Positions 39,101 through 53,750 of a DNA stretch of 64,000 bases are shown piece by piece (position 1 is the first letter of the stretch; the number at the start of each line of letters is the position of its first letter). The notes under the pieces were generated by a model. It had not been told where the DNA came from and did not search any database. It saw only the letters and a list, made by a program, of their open reading frames with translations. The position numbers were made by a program, and so were the translations under genes. This DNA is from Archegozetes longisetosus. Its lineage: Eukaryota; Arthropoda; Arachnida; Sarcoptiformes; Trhypochthoniidae. The stretch covers positions 8,778,001 through 8,842,000 of the forward strand of contig JAEMBT020000002.1 of the NCBI GenBank assembly GCA_018873245.2, read 5' to 3'.

Positions 39101-40920
39101 ATGCTTTAGCAGAGCATTTACTTCAAATTAAGAATCAATCAATATTAGTTATATCGATTACTGTGGTGCCAATTGATCCAGTTACAAAAGCAACGGCTTA
39201 CTATTCATATTTAAAATACTTAATGAATCAATTTAAATTTCGTAGAATTGTCATAAATACCCACAAATGAGAGATGAAGTTTATTGTCAACTGATGAAAC
39301 AGACGACTAGCAACAAAAGTGCCAAACCGTAAGTTTCGATCATTGTTTCTTAAAATTATCAAATGTCAAAATTAAAAGTTCAGATTAGTATATAATCTAT
39401 AAATATTCGAAACTATTCAATTTTCCAGTGATAGCTGTCAGAGAGGATGGCGTTTGTTTTCAATAATAGCTGCTTACTTTGATTGCTCAGAACTTTTAAG
39501 ACCTTATTTGTTCAAGTATTTGGAAACAGCAGCTTATGATAAGAGAAGAGCATATCACGCAACTGCTAACGTATGTCTGAAGAACTTAAGAAAAACTTTC
39601 AAATACGGCGGTCGCAAAAACGTTCCCAGCATTGAAGAAATCGCTGCTATTTCTGCTGGAAGAAACTCTAAGAGACAAATGTATCGATTACCAGGTGGCA
39701 CAGAAAGGATCATCAACACTACTTCGACTACTGTTGTCAAAGATATTATTGAAGAAATATGTTTAATGCTTAATGTGAGAAATTCGATTGAAATGGAAGA
39801 ATTCTCTTTATATTGCATAATTGAAGGAGGTATTCAATCATTTTCTCTAAAAATATTCTTCCTATCAGTCATTTCTAAACAAATCAAATTTTCACTCCAG
39901 ATCCCTATACAATGCCACTGAATAAAGACGAGTATATATTGGACGTGACAACAGAATTACTGAAGAACGGACAGCTATTTTACCTCATATTTTGTCGTTC
40001 TGTCTGGTATTATCCACTAAGACTTGACAGTCATTTATATATTGAAGTTATCTTCAATCAAGTGGCGCCCGACTACTTAGAAGGTCTCCTCATTGTCATA
40101 CCAGGGGAAAAATTACCCGAAGATATTATTCCTCAAATCGCAAGAATAGCATCACTACTCCATAGAGCAGCAGATATGGAACAAATGCCGACTAAGGATG
40201 AAGTGAAATATTTGTTACCAAAGCCAGTCTTAGTTATGCGTGAATTAAGACCACCGCAATGGGTCGAAATGGTTCAAAGCAATTGGAATGATATGTCGGC
40301 CTTAACCACTATTGAAGCTAAAGCCCAATGTCTCGATATCTTACAGAAGTGGCAACTCTTCGGTTCATGCTTTTTCGCTGTTAAGGTACTTTAAACTAAT
40401 CAATCCAAAAAATTCATATAATAATCTTATCTTTATTTGAAACTTAAAGCGAATCCAAAACGACTCGACAACACATCCCGATCACATACTAGCATTGAAT
40501 AGGGATGGAGTTCATTTCTTAGATATAATAACACATGTAAGTCAAGTTTGATTTGAATTGAGAACCTGTTGTCAACTCTATCTAATATGAAATAGGAAAC
40601 TATCTGGAAACATCCGTTTTCAGAAGTGATATCCACCAGAAAAGTTCGTGCAGAAGACGGAACATTATATTTAGATATGAAATGTGGCAATTTAATGGTC
40701 CAAAAGATATCCAGAATAGAAACCGATCAGGTATTACTCATTTACAGTGAAGAAACTCAAATTAGTTATTAACAACTGATCTTTTGTATTAAAGGCTCAC
40801 GAGATATCAAGACTTATTCGTCAATATATCGAAATAGAACAGCATTTCAAGAACTCTGGCAAGGATAATCCTCATGATATCACATTATCGCGATCACCAG
40901 CAATGCAGACAAAACATTAA
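18175..40920 (+). CDS. Myo15: Unconventional myosin XV, 34 coding exons, about 3222 residues
   Basis: Actin motor of protrusions. Exons: 18175-18192, 19458-19568, 20413-20501, 22707-22770, 24377-24486, 24605-24679, 24750-24950, 25011-26411, 26478-26595, 26667-26927, 28285-28456, 28518-28750, 28817-29052, 29112-29163, 29237-29354, 29424-29718, 29781-31245, 31317-33332, 33390-33763, 33826-33919, 33980-34030, 34107-34227, 37795-37898, 37996-38160, 38234-38343, 38545-38695, 38782-38851, 38925-39001, 39246-39328, 39429-39829, 39901-40385, 40450-40536, 40596-40730, 40795-40920. All joins keep frame. Motor: GDLVWFDPG start, P-loop GESGAGKTE, switch [10 protein letters not shown], relay LDIFGFEDF. 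Then three IQ motifs, a charged helix, a first MyTH4 plus a partial FERM lobe (to about residue 1185), a 1150-residue Ser/Gln/Pro-rich linker, an SH3 (about 2520-2592), a second MyTH4 and a C-terminal FERM. Intron 8 is GC-AG. AATAAA at 40941-40946. Confidence 0.95.
20502..22706. other. Myosin XV intron 3 (2.2 kb)
   Basis: AT-rich intron between two short motor exons. I see no tRNA, no long inverted repeat and no convincing nested gene. One open frame at 21932-22267 has no recognisable features. Confidence 0.6.
26928..28284. other. Myosin XV intron after the IQ exon (1.36 kb)
   Basis: Intron between the IQ exon and the charged-helix exon. It carries a small segment with 13-base inverted ends at 27010-27153, listed separately. 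Otherwise AT-rich with no coding sequence. Confidence 0.6.
27010..27153. repeat. Short element with 13-base inverted ends
   Basis: GCTATGGAATGCC at 27010-27022 is matched, with one mismatch, by the complement of GACATTCCATAGC at 27141-27153. The 144-base segment has no coding capacity and could be a short MITE remnant. No clear target duplication was seen. Confidence 0.4.
30037..30297 (+). other. Three copies of an L-N-x-R-Y motif in the myosin XV linker
   Basis: Within linker exon 17, SKLNERY (30037-30057), SKLNQRY (30109-30129) and SALNDRY (30277-30297) recur in otherwise low-complexity sequence. They are likely short linear motifs for a partner. No function is known to me. Confidence 0.6.
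34228..37794. other. Myosin XV intron that splits the SH3 domain (3.6 kb)
   Basis: The largest intron of the gene. It interrupts the SH3 domain between LHLAK and [12 protein letters not shown]-rich, with no exon, tRNA or long repeat that I can support. Confidence 0.6.
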
Positions 40921-41173
40921 AATCATATTATTTAAGTGAAAATAAATTTTTTTCAGTATAAGTCATTCAATTTTTTATAGACAGTGCATATAAATCTATA
41001 AATCTATAAATAAATTAAACAAATTTTAGCTTTTAATAGAGGGGTTGTGCCAAAATGTATTAATTTTATAAATGACAGAATTGCTTTTTTCATACCAATA
41101 AATATAAAATATTCAATCGAATCCATAAACATTTCTGCATTTTTCAAGTTTATTGCTTTACCTATCGTTACAT

Positions 41174-42927
41174 TCAACGAACTTCTCTCTCAAAAATAGG
41201 TAAAGCATTTTGTCTCCAGCATTCATCCCAACGGAGTTTAGTAAATGATTCCTTCAAATTATTCTTGAAAGAACTCAAACGCTCGTTTTCATTTGGAAAG
41301 TTTTCGAAAATTAATTTCAATTGTGCAGCTAGTTCACTACTAGTTTTGAATAATAAACCATTTTGTTCGTGTACTACCAGCTCAGATATACTGAAATAAG
41401 AATTTTTAATCATAAGTACGAGACGAATAAAAAAAATATTGTGAATACCATTTATATTGAAGAGCACAAACTGGTAAACAGCAGCCAAACATGTCAACTA
41501 CTTTCATGGGTAGATCGAGATTACTTGAGGACTTATGCAAAGATATGCCGATGTCAGCACAGGCCAACAGTTTAGGATAATCTTCAGCGATAAGCCAAGG
41601 AAAGACAAATTTAACTGATTTGAAATCTTTTTCCGAAACTTTTTGCTGATAGTATGCTTTTAAAGGACCCTTTCCTGTGATAACACATATGAGTTGAGGT
41701 AAATTATCAGCACTGGAGGCATAATCTTCGTATTGCTCCAGAGCTTCAAACAAAATATTGAAATCTTCGTCTTCGGTCCAACTGGTGCTGCTTATGACTA
41801 GAGCCGGACGATTAGGCTTCAGTGAAACTTTATCACTTATGGTATCAAAGACCGTAAAAATAGTTTCATTTTCACTGTCTACATCATCAGCAGCAAATTC
41901 AGTGTATTCTCGTTTTAGCTTAACTATTAAGTTGTGCTTTTGCTCTGTAGATATTGGTCGGAAAATAGCGGGCGGTCTGTCGTAGAGAACAGTAGCGCTA
42001 AATATAACAAAATAAGGTATTAAACCTTAAACTCATTTTAAACCAGTATTAATTATAGTTAACCTAATTTTCCATCTGTCAAAGAGATCATTCTTGAGAG
42101 CATTAGTCACACAAATATTGAAGTCAGCCTTTGAACCGAAGTATCCCTCAAACCATTTACAAATCTTAACTAACAAATGGTTGTCTCCTAATGTTAGACC
42201 TAGTATTGTAAAACCATAGTTGTGCCAATCTATCACGAAAAGACATCCTCGAAGTTTACAAACCAACCAAACAATAGCCAGAGTTGGAATGGAGGGAGGA
42301 TTCTATTTAAGATTAAAGTTAAGGTTAAAGTTCATTATTCACTTTTTCATTACACTTGAATGTAATTAACTACAGAACTTATTCAACCAATTCTTGAGTT
42401 ATTCAGGAGTCTTTGTATCTAACTTATAAATGTTAAACAAGATATCAGTTTAAATTGAAAATCATTTGACTACCTGAACGAGAATATAGTTCGGCTTTGA
42501 TAGCGATAATAATAAGTACAACAAAACCGTTGACTGCCATAAAACCTTTAGGACATATGTTAAAAGTCTTGGAAAATCTGTTTAGATAAAATTTAAAAGT
42601 TGATTAAAACAACTAAACTTTAGAAACAATAATCCATACATTTACTAAAGTTCGGCGATTCTTTCACATGATGACAATTGATTCTGTGATTGTTGATAAT
42701 TGCCTCGTGAGGTTTCGACCCTATTATTAGTTATTATTTAAACTTAAGTTAATACAAAGCTATTGATTAATATTGTTATTAGAATATTAGAAACCTTTGA
42801 ATCCAACTATATCAACGTCAAAGTTATTTGATGCTAGGGATAGTGAGTGATATTGCATTCGCGGACTGTGTCCGATGTCGCCCAACACTAACACACAAAC
42901 ACGTTGTCTCTCTTCGGATGAATTCAT
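41174..42927 (-). CDS. Alg1: ALG1 beta-1,4-mannosyltransferase (N-glycan assembly)
   Basis: Adds the first mannose from GDP-mannose to GlcNAc2-PP-dolichol on the cytosolic face of the ER (GT33 family). Exons 42927-42795, 42720-42646, 42577-42474, 42302-42064, 41997-41449 and 41390-41174 join to 438 residues. Recognisable blocks: VLVLGDIGHSPRMQYH, SKPH, NPPSIPTLAI, FVIDWHNYGFTILGL, ISSTSWTEDEDF, CVITGKGPL, SSSNLDLPMKVVDMFGCCLP, LRWDECW. Human ALG1 starts with a membrane helix. This start has none: the first residues run straight into the Rossmann strand, so an upstream exon or another anchoring mode is possible. Convergent with myosin XV (253 bases apart). AATAAA on this strand near 41149-41154. 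Confidence 0.96.
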
Positions 42928-43139
42928 TCTTCATACTATCAACTGTATTTATCACTTCATTAATTTATTTCCATTCAATCTTAACGTTTGAACATTGGTT
43001 TTCATAAATGACGTCAAATAAATAGTTGCTTGTCATTATTATGTGTTTATAGACTGTATTGACTCTAAAACTCTGACTCAAATTATAAGTTTAGATATTA
43101 TATTATGATGGCATATGATCCATTGATCGGTCGATAACA
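42928..43139. promoter_or_regulatory. Divergent promoter of ALG1 and the ANKRD54-like gene
   Basis: Only 212 bases separate the two divergent start codons, so a bidirectional promoter is likely. The sequence is AT-rich. A TGACGTCA-like core (ATGACGTCAAA near 43007-43017) would fit a CRE-type site, but that match is by eye only. Confidence 0.45.
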
Positions 43140-44558
43140 ATGTCGGGTGAAGACTCGGGAGTGGATGCGGGCAGTAATGAAAGCAATGGAAGTGTTTGCA
43201 TGTCTTTTGCCTCATCTGAAAGTGACTACGAACCAGATCTGGACAATGAGGACAACCGTGGGGTCAATAACATGAACAACCGACAAATCAATAATGATAA
43301 TGAAAATAATGGTGACCGTTTATTACCCAATGTATGATTAGATTCATTAATCAGTATTATTTTAGTATATTTTGATATCTAATTGATTGATTAACTAGAA
43401 CTTTGTTCACAATCCATTGGAGGCACGAATGCATGGCTCGCAATATATGCCGTTGCCTTCATTGCCATCAATGCCTTCGATGGCCTCCACATCGTCTTCA
43501 TCCACATCTTCACTATCATTGCCATCAATTGCCTCACATTCAAGACATGATACTTTGTCTTCTTCTGCAAGAGATAATCAAATGTCAAACGTATTGGACT
43601 CTCATTTCGAACATAGCTTTTTCAATGTTTCGAAAAGAGATTCATTAAAATATGGAAATAATATTGAATACGAATGCGATACAATTGCAGTTCCAAACGA
43701 TTATTACTATAATAATGACGAACAGCACGATTATTGTCCAAAAATGAGAACTAGTCGTCAAAGAAAACACGAGACCATAAGCAAACATATCTCTAAAGAT
43801 ATCGCAGGTATTTATCAATTTATCAATAATTGAGTTTAGATTTGCATTGAAATGGTTTTTATTTCAGGCGAGAGAATGTTAAGAAGAGCTGCGAATTCCA
43901 ATGATATTGAATGCGTTCAAAGACTACTTAATGAAGGAATTAATCCTCAGGCTTGCGATGAACGCCATCGAACAGCCTTGCATTTCGCTGCCTGTAAAGG
44001 AAATACTCAAATCGGTATTAATTCGATTATCACTACATAATTGAATATTTCATCTTAAATTCAATCTTAACTTAATCTGAACTTATAGCCAGAATTCTAT
44101 TAGAAAATGGCGCAAATCCCAATCAGAAGGATGTGGTTGGTAACACAGCATTACATTTGGCTGCTTGTACTAACAACATAGAAGTAATTACTTTACTTCT
44201 GTCTGCTGGAACTGATATCAATTCATTGGACAATTCGGGCCGAACGCCATTACATTTGGCACAATCAAAACTAAAAATGCTTCAATCGACCAATTTGTCT
44301 ATCAATTCAAATCAAATAAAGAATGAAGTCCTTCAAGTAGTTGAAATGATGTCAGTCTATTTGCAGAGATCCGGCAAGAATGCAGAAGTGGAACTGCTTT
44401 CTGCTTTTACAAATCGATTACATTTGCATCAAACTAGAGAAGAGGTGAGAATGAGACTTTGGTCTAAAATATATTGTATTGATTAAATCCATTTTATATT
44501 TAAGGTCGACAGTGATGTAAAAGATCTATTAACAAGTCTATCGCATCTAACTTTGTGA
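43140..44558 (+). CDS. ANKRD54-like ankyrin-repeat protein
   Basis: Exons 43140-43331, 43399-43807, 43868-44014, 44089-44444 and 44505-44558 join to 385 residues. The N-terminal half is acidic and Asn/Ser-rich, with a Ser/Pro segment (about residues 80-115). A basic patch near residues 182-190 (RTSRQRKHE) could be a nuclear signal. Three or more ankyrin repeats follow: RHRTALHFAACKGN, VGNTALHLAACTNN and SGRTPLHLAQSK. The C-terminal helix ends DLLTSLSHLTL. Layout and repeats fit ANKRD54, a nucleocytoplasmic adaptor that binds LYN-type kinases in mammals. The N-terminus is longer than in human. Function here is inferred from family only. Confidence 0.85.
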
Positions 44559-45107
44559 CTACAGCTAGATATAGATTTCATAAATAACTGATAGTCTAAT
44601 ATTATTTACGGATTAATATTTATAGTCATTTTTTATTTATATATTATATTATTTTCAACTTTTACTGATATATGTAATTACTTTAATTTTTTCTAAGAAA
44701 ATCCTAATCTAAGCACTAAATGAAAACTACAATTCGATTGGACTCGAATGTAGACGTAGAAATCAAATTAAATTCAAAACAATTTAGTTAAAGTCTACAC
44801 TAAGTGAGTAAAAGAATAAAGATTGATATAAACGATTTTCTAAACAAATGGCTAAATCGTTGGTTGAATGAGTAGAGTTAAAATAGCCTCTAGTGATTGG
44901 GCTAAGAGAATATAAACTTCACTCTAAGGGAAGATGAGTGAAATTGTATTCCAACGAGAGTGAATTATAAAATTCATTCAAAGTTAGAGTTCGAATATAA
45001 AAATTATTAGTTTTATTCCATAAACTCTTTGTAGAAAATCAATGAAATACAAATCCAAATAAGTACTAATAATAAGCAAATCAATGATTCCGATTAAAAC
45101 GAACACT

Positions 45108-46229
<1,122 letters not shown>

Positions 46230-46338
46230 CTATTATTTTATAAGATACAAAATATTTCACGAATTACTTATTAATTTTAGTGCAAAATATGAAGTAATGC
46301 AAAGTTATTTGAATTGCTTTCACATTTAAGATATTCAT

Positions 46339-47431
46339 TCGTTTCTGTTTTATTTATTTGATAACTTTTCTATTAGTTGCTAATCGACTCAGAGTTCAAG
46401 TCTTCAACTGTTTATCTTTCGATAATAAAAGTAAAGATATCTATAACTTAACATTCATTCAATTAATATGACTGGCTGTTAGTTACATTTATTTTTAAAA
46501 TTATTTTTAATCTGTTAGATCATTAATAGATTTATGAGAAATTTTATTGAATTTGAAATCTAATCAGATATGATACGAGTGACTACATTATTAAGTAGTT
46601 GTAAAAACTACTGACCTAATAACTTATCAATAGATTGATAAATAAATGAATAAATATTGTTTACAGTTAACTCGTTTATTATTGAATCAAATAATAAGTC
46701 TAAATATCAGACCTGCTGTGGACAGAGATCTCAATTGAGGAATAATTCGGACACTTTTGAAGACATATCTTGTACTTATGGCAAACATTGTATTAATTGA
46801 AAATTAGTTGAAAGCCAAAAGCAACTATGAAGTAGTTATTAGACAAAATGAATGCAAACTTTTACAAACTATTCAATTGTGAAACTCTCTCAACATTCAA
46901 TCAGATTGTCTTTAAAGGGGCGGAGATTTAGCTAAACATTTGTTTATAGGTTAGAAACAATGATACCTAAATTGCCGGTTATTATTAAATTTTGAAATTT
47001 CATTTTGGTTTAATCATAAGATTTTATTTTTAAGTCAGGTACATACTAATAAACGGTTGGATTTATGAATCGTTGTCTTGTTTATTGAGATTTAGGGAAA
47101 ATGTTGCTTAAAATCCTTGATTACGACTCAGGGAAAGATTGCATTAACTTTTTTGATGTAGACCTCTATTCGAATGTTGTTTATTATGTGGTCTTCTGTT
47201 GACAATTGAATACTTATATAAACACTATTACAAGTGACTGCAAATCTGACTAATTTATTGCTAATTGGTTTTTAATTTGCAAATTGTTATTAAATTAAAG
47301 TTAGACTTTTGGGCAAAAATCTAAATAAGAGCTAAAAGACTTGGTTTGTTTTGACTTTTAGAAGTTATTAAATCTAAATAAGTGCAAATAGAAATCGATT
47401 AGCAAAGTAGTAGCAAATAATAGTGTTGGTA
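46339..47431. other. Spacer between enoyl-CoA hydratase and WIPI3
   Basis: AT-rich region of 1.1 kb between divergent genes. It should contain the missing first exon and promoter of the hydratase and the promoter of WIPI3. No other feature recognised. Confidence 0.5.
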
Positions 47432-49225
<1,794 letters not shown>

Positions 49226-50280
49226 AAATAATGTTCTGATAATTCCAAGAAAGTTTCAAGAAATACAATAAGATATTTTGTGCCTTTTTGTTGAGATTGC
49301 ACTAATATAAAAATTATTAATTTATTGATTAAATGAGAATCTAATTATTTGTAATATTATTACAAAACTGAAATTCATAGAATCACTATAAATATGAACA
49401 TTGTGCCAATCATCAACAGATACAGTGATTTTATTTCGATTGAATACATTTTGAATCCTAATAACTGATTTTGAATGTCATTTACTATGATGAAAATTGG
49501 GAAGTTAATAGATTTTTTTTGTAACTCAAACCTTGTTATACAAAATTATGTCATTAACGATAAATTTAATATTTAAATAAGTTATTTTGATTTGATTTTC
49601 TCACATAAACGTAGATATTTCTTCAATAATTTTATAAATTTGATTAATAAATATTCAGTGAATTTCATCAATAATTGAATGATCATTAGATTAGTTTATA
49701 TTATTAGATTTTCATTTGATTAGACAAAAAATTAGTTGAATGCTTTTAAAGTTAATCAACCTCTAACTTGAAGTGAATCCGCATAATTTACTATAAATTC
49801 GCATAATAGATTGCAAAAGGAATCAAACTCTGGAGTCGTCTGAGCCTTTGACGATAGTCCATTCAGTGCTGCCTCTGACGGATTCCAGGTTAGAGTCTTG
49901 GAGATCCGAACGACGACCTTACACTAGTCACATCCGAGTGTAACCTATATATATTGCAATATAACTCGTGGCACAACACATTCTTTTGATTTTTGAACTT
50001 CCTTTATTGAGCGACACAAGGTAAAAATCACTTTTTATATGTAAGCTTCCCTTAAATTCGGGGTAGAGACCTATAGGAGGCTAAACTAATAATAGGTGGA
50101 ATAGGTAGTAATTGTTAGGTAATATCTTTAGCTGGGATTACTAGAGTTCTGAGAGTTAGGATTGTACTTGCCTATGACAGACCCGCTTCATGATTCATGT
50201 CTGACCGTGGAAAAGTTTAGGCTATGGAAAAATAAATGGAAAAAGTCTTGCAATATCAACTCTTCTCGACTGCTTGAGTC

Positions 50281-50428
50281 TATTGATACCCCACTTGGAA
50301 CTCGGGGACCCAGCTACAAGAGCTGGGCCTGGTTTCGAACTGTGTGTAGGGTATCAATATGACAGATAGGCTCAGTAGTCTACATATCCGATATGGTGAT
50401 CCTAAGATCCAGCCTTAGGATCTTACAA
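50281..50428. repeat. Foldback sequence related to the large palindrome
   Basis: TATTGATACCCC (50281-50292) pairs with AGGGTATCAATA (50348-50359), and a nested hairpin CCCAGCT-ACAAG-AGCTGGG sits inside. The part from about 50348 to 50425 resembles 54124-54200 in the palindrome arm: GGGTATCAATAT, AGGCTC, CACATATC or TACATATC, ATATGGTGGTCCTA or ATATGGTGATCCTA. A further 8-base hairpin, TAAGATCC with GGATCTTA, closes the segment. Probably members of one dispersed repeat family. Confidence 0.55.
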
Positions 50429-51106
50429 TATTCACGAAGTGATACAGGGGTTTTGGAAAAGTGTATGTGTTTTTGAAAACTACTCGTTGTGACAAACTTA
50501 ACAATGTATATCACAGTCGCCCCAATTGAGATCAAAAGTCAAAATGAGGTCCCCAAAGCCCCCTTTTCAGTATTTTGAACCAATTTACTAAATATATACT
50601 TAAATTATTACTGGATAACATTGATATTTTATATATTTAGTTTTCATGAATAAATACTGAATGAATATCGTTTACTCTGGAGTTGCCTCCAAAAAAGGAT
50701 CGCCGTATTTGGCCTTTAAAAGGGCCGCTAATTGAGTGAAAACGCCGTTTGGTGAAAGCACGTCAAAATATGAATAATACACAATTACGTGATCAAGTGG
50801 TTAAATATTGTAGGAATGCACTTTTGTTATGCAAGAGATCCCTGAAATCGAATCTTTAGCTATTTAGAACTTATATATATTTACTAAATCAGTTATTAAC
50901 CTTTAATTACTAAAAACACAATTTAAAATCAAAAATAATAATTTTATTACTTTAATTTTAAAAGAAAAAAATGACATCTCCACTCCTCGATTTGCTCTTG
51001 ATCATTTGCCTTATATTCCTTTCTCTCAATTTTCTCGCATTCCTTTTTAAAGATATTGAATTCCGATTGTAATAACATATTATTAGTTTAGTCAAAAATT
51101 TTTGCG

Positions 51107-51610
51107 TTATGAATTTATTGAACAAAATTTTTTCAAAATTAAATAAAAATTGAGTGATACAATCCCCCCATTATCAATGACCCGCCGCATGCATTCGTGC
51201 CATCTCTTGAAGACGTCCAGCCAAATGTTTTTCGGAACCACGCTGAAGAAAGTAAAAATAGCTGAGCCAAGCTCTTCTTCTGTGATAAATCTATGTTCTC
51301 TCAAATTATTTTTCAATACACCTAATAACCAAAAGTCACAAGGTGCTATGTCGGGGCTGTATGGGGTGAGGCATAACTTTGACTCTTTACTCTTATAGAT
51401 AATTGGTTTTGACTCTAGAAGTATGGGTGCGAACAGTATGATGTTTCTGATTCCAGTCCTTGGGCGGTCACTATAGATCTTCTCAAATATTTGAGGGAGA
51501 CAAACGTCAATGTACCACTTTGCTGTTATATTTTTCTGTCCCTCTAATTTGATGGCACTCACCAAACTCATTATCCTGGAGAAGACAGCAAAGCAAAAGG
51601 AGAATGCCAA
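51107..51610 (-). pseudogene. Mariner-type transposase remnant (C-terminal part)
   Basis: Open frame of 167 codons whose second half matches the end of mariner transposases: YSPDIAPCDFWLLG (the last catalytic Asp region), then LREHRFITEEELGSAI, IWLDVFKRWHECMRRVIDNGG. The normal Pro-Pro before YSP has become Leu-Thr. The upstream catalytic Asp block and the DNA-binding domain are missing or unrecognisable. A dead, truncated copy. I did not find its terminal repeats. Confidence 0.8.
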
Positions 51611-51714
51611 AATCCTATGTAAGTTGGCCTCCGAGGTGCAAGGTGAAACCTATCTCATTCGGTAGATCTCTTCAAGTACTAACACTTTGTCTTTGGGCAC
51701 TTTGCAATCGGAGC

Positions 51715-52420
51715 ATCATAAAATCACAATTGAAGAAAAAATTATAAAGGAAAAAACGAGTTTATATGAAATTTTAAATTCGGGTACAAAATAAATTTAA
51801 TGTAAACATAATTTATTGTTGAACTGACCAGAATTTATTCTTGTTTTGATCTTTGAATAAATTTGGAAACAAACCATTCAATTAATTGAAATTAATATTT
51901 ATTTAATTATTAGTGATATTGCCTTTCAGTATTTAAGAGAGAGAATTAAAATTTCGAAAATTTATAAAATTGAGGGCACAGAGAGGAAAGAGACCGGCAA
52001 TGATGAGAGGAAAACTGTTCTTCCTCGTCTTCGATATTACTTCATTCGATAAAAGTTGATTCACTAATGCCTAAAAGAATATTAATAAAATATTCATAAT
52101 TTACTGTCAATAATTACCAACTTCTCTCATAATTGCCGATCTCTTTCGTCCCTGTGCCCTCAATTTTATAAATTTTCGAAATTTTAATTCTCTCTCTCTT
52201 TAATAGTGAAAGGCTTTTCAATTAATTAAATAAATATTAGTTTCAATTAATTGAATGATTTGTTTGCAAATTTATTCAAAGATCAAAACAAATATAAATT
52301 CTGAACATCAGTTCAACAATAAATTATGTTTACATTAAATTTATTTTGTACTCGAATTTAAAATTTCATGTAAACTCGATTTTTCCTTTATAATTTTTTC
52401 TTCAATTGTGATTTTATGAT
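51715..52420. repeat. Inverted repeat with about 295-base arms
   Basis: Left arm about 51715-52010 and right arm about 52122-52420 are reverse complements at over 90 percent identity by eye. Both start from ATCATAAAATCACAATTGAA at the outer ends. The centre (about 110 bases) is unrelated to the arms. No coding capacity. Foldback transposon or large MITE; it lies about 100 bases from the mariner remnant. Confidence 0.85.
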
Positions 52421-52754
52421 TTTAACAAATTTTTACAAAACCGGGGGGAGTTTTTCTTCATTTAAAAATACCGCATCAAAATTGAATGAGTGGTTCAAAA
52501 GTTATAAAGCTTTGTATCCCTATAGTTTTCGTGTTGACTGTATATCAATGAACTCTTCTCATCATTCTCATCAAGAATATATATATCGTCGGCTCAGTGC
52601 TATAAGGTTCTAAATGCATTTTTCCCGAAAATGAAATATTGATGATTTCAAAATCTCTATAAAATTCTGTATCCATTTATATAATATAAGTTCGAATATT
52701 CGCTATATTTTTCGAATAAATTACAATGCAATAAAGTTCTATCTGTTTTCAGAT

Positions 52755-53376
52755 GAAAAAAGTTAGTGTTATAAAGTTCTAAATAGATTATATACTAGTT
52801 TAAGCTAATAATCTGTCTTAAATTAAATTTTTGAAATAACGATTGAAAAATAAAATAAAAGAGCATTTTATTTACGAATGTATTTTTAGAATATTCTTTA
52901 GTTAGTTGGTTATAGTTCCTATTAATGATTATTAATTATCACTTATGATTTACAATATATAGGAAATTATTTCAATTGGTTTTGAGTATGCTTTTAGACT
53001 TGATTCGAGCTTTCACTTATAGTGTGATTCATTAATTTAGTGAATTAAAATGTTCTATTTTGAAGTTATATTTATAAATTACATAAATTAATGAGTTTAT
53101 AATTTATGTGCGCTTAAGACTATAAGATTATTAAAGTTTTGTGAAATTGTACTATATTTTGAGTTCTATTCAAAATTTTCCATCGGTTTTTGATTGGTTA
53201 ACATTTTTGAATATCAAATAATTTTCCAGCAAATAATAATAATTTAGAATTCATTGAGTTTATGAAAAATATGTTTCATTTTTTAAAATAAAAAATATAA
53301 ATTCATCAAAATATTATCCAAATATTGAAAATTTTAAGGTTTTTTATAATAGAACTTTATAGCACTAACTTTTTAT
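52755..53376. repeat. Possible element bounded by 25-base inverted repeats
   Basis: GTTAGTGTTATAAAGTTCTA near 52762-52781 is the reverse complement, with one mismatch, of the segment around AGAACTTTATAGCACTAAC near 53351-53369, and the match runs a few A/T bases further on both sides. Related GCAATAAAGTTCT copies lie just outside (about 52729 and 53391), and GCTATAAGGTTCTAA at about 52599. No coding capacity. Confidence 0.5.
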
Positions 53377-53750
53377 TTTAATTTCAGTGCAATAAAGTTC
53401 TTAATTAAAAAACTATTATATATTAGTTCAATAAAATATTTTTCAGGTTTGATTTGGATCCAGTTATAAGTAGACCCGAAGCGTTTTAATCAATTGTATT
53501 ATCGACATTAAGTTTCTCCGTCACACTTAAGTACTATGAATTGCTAAACTTTGAAGTCATCTTTCTCGAAATTATGTTTTTTCACTTTAGAACCTTATAT
53601 TACTCAACTGACGATATGTGTATAGTATGTTTACTCGAAAGTGTCAAACGAGAACATTTTTATCTTTATTATTTTGTTTTATCCTTTAATATGTCTATTT
53701 TACTTGAATGTTTTATTTGGCCATAGCATATCTAAAACGTTCAAACTAAC

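Noticed and set aside
49841..49935. tRNA- or SINE-like stretch
   Set aside because: No cloverleaf forms and the A and B boxes are not both present on one strand.
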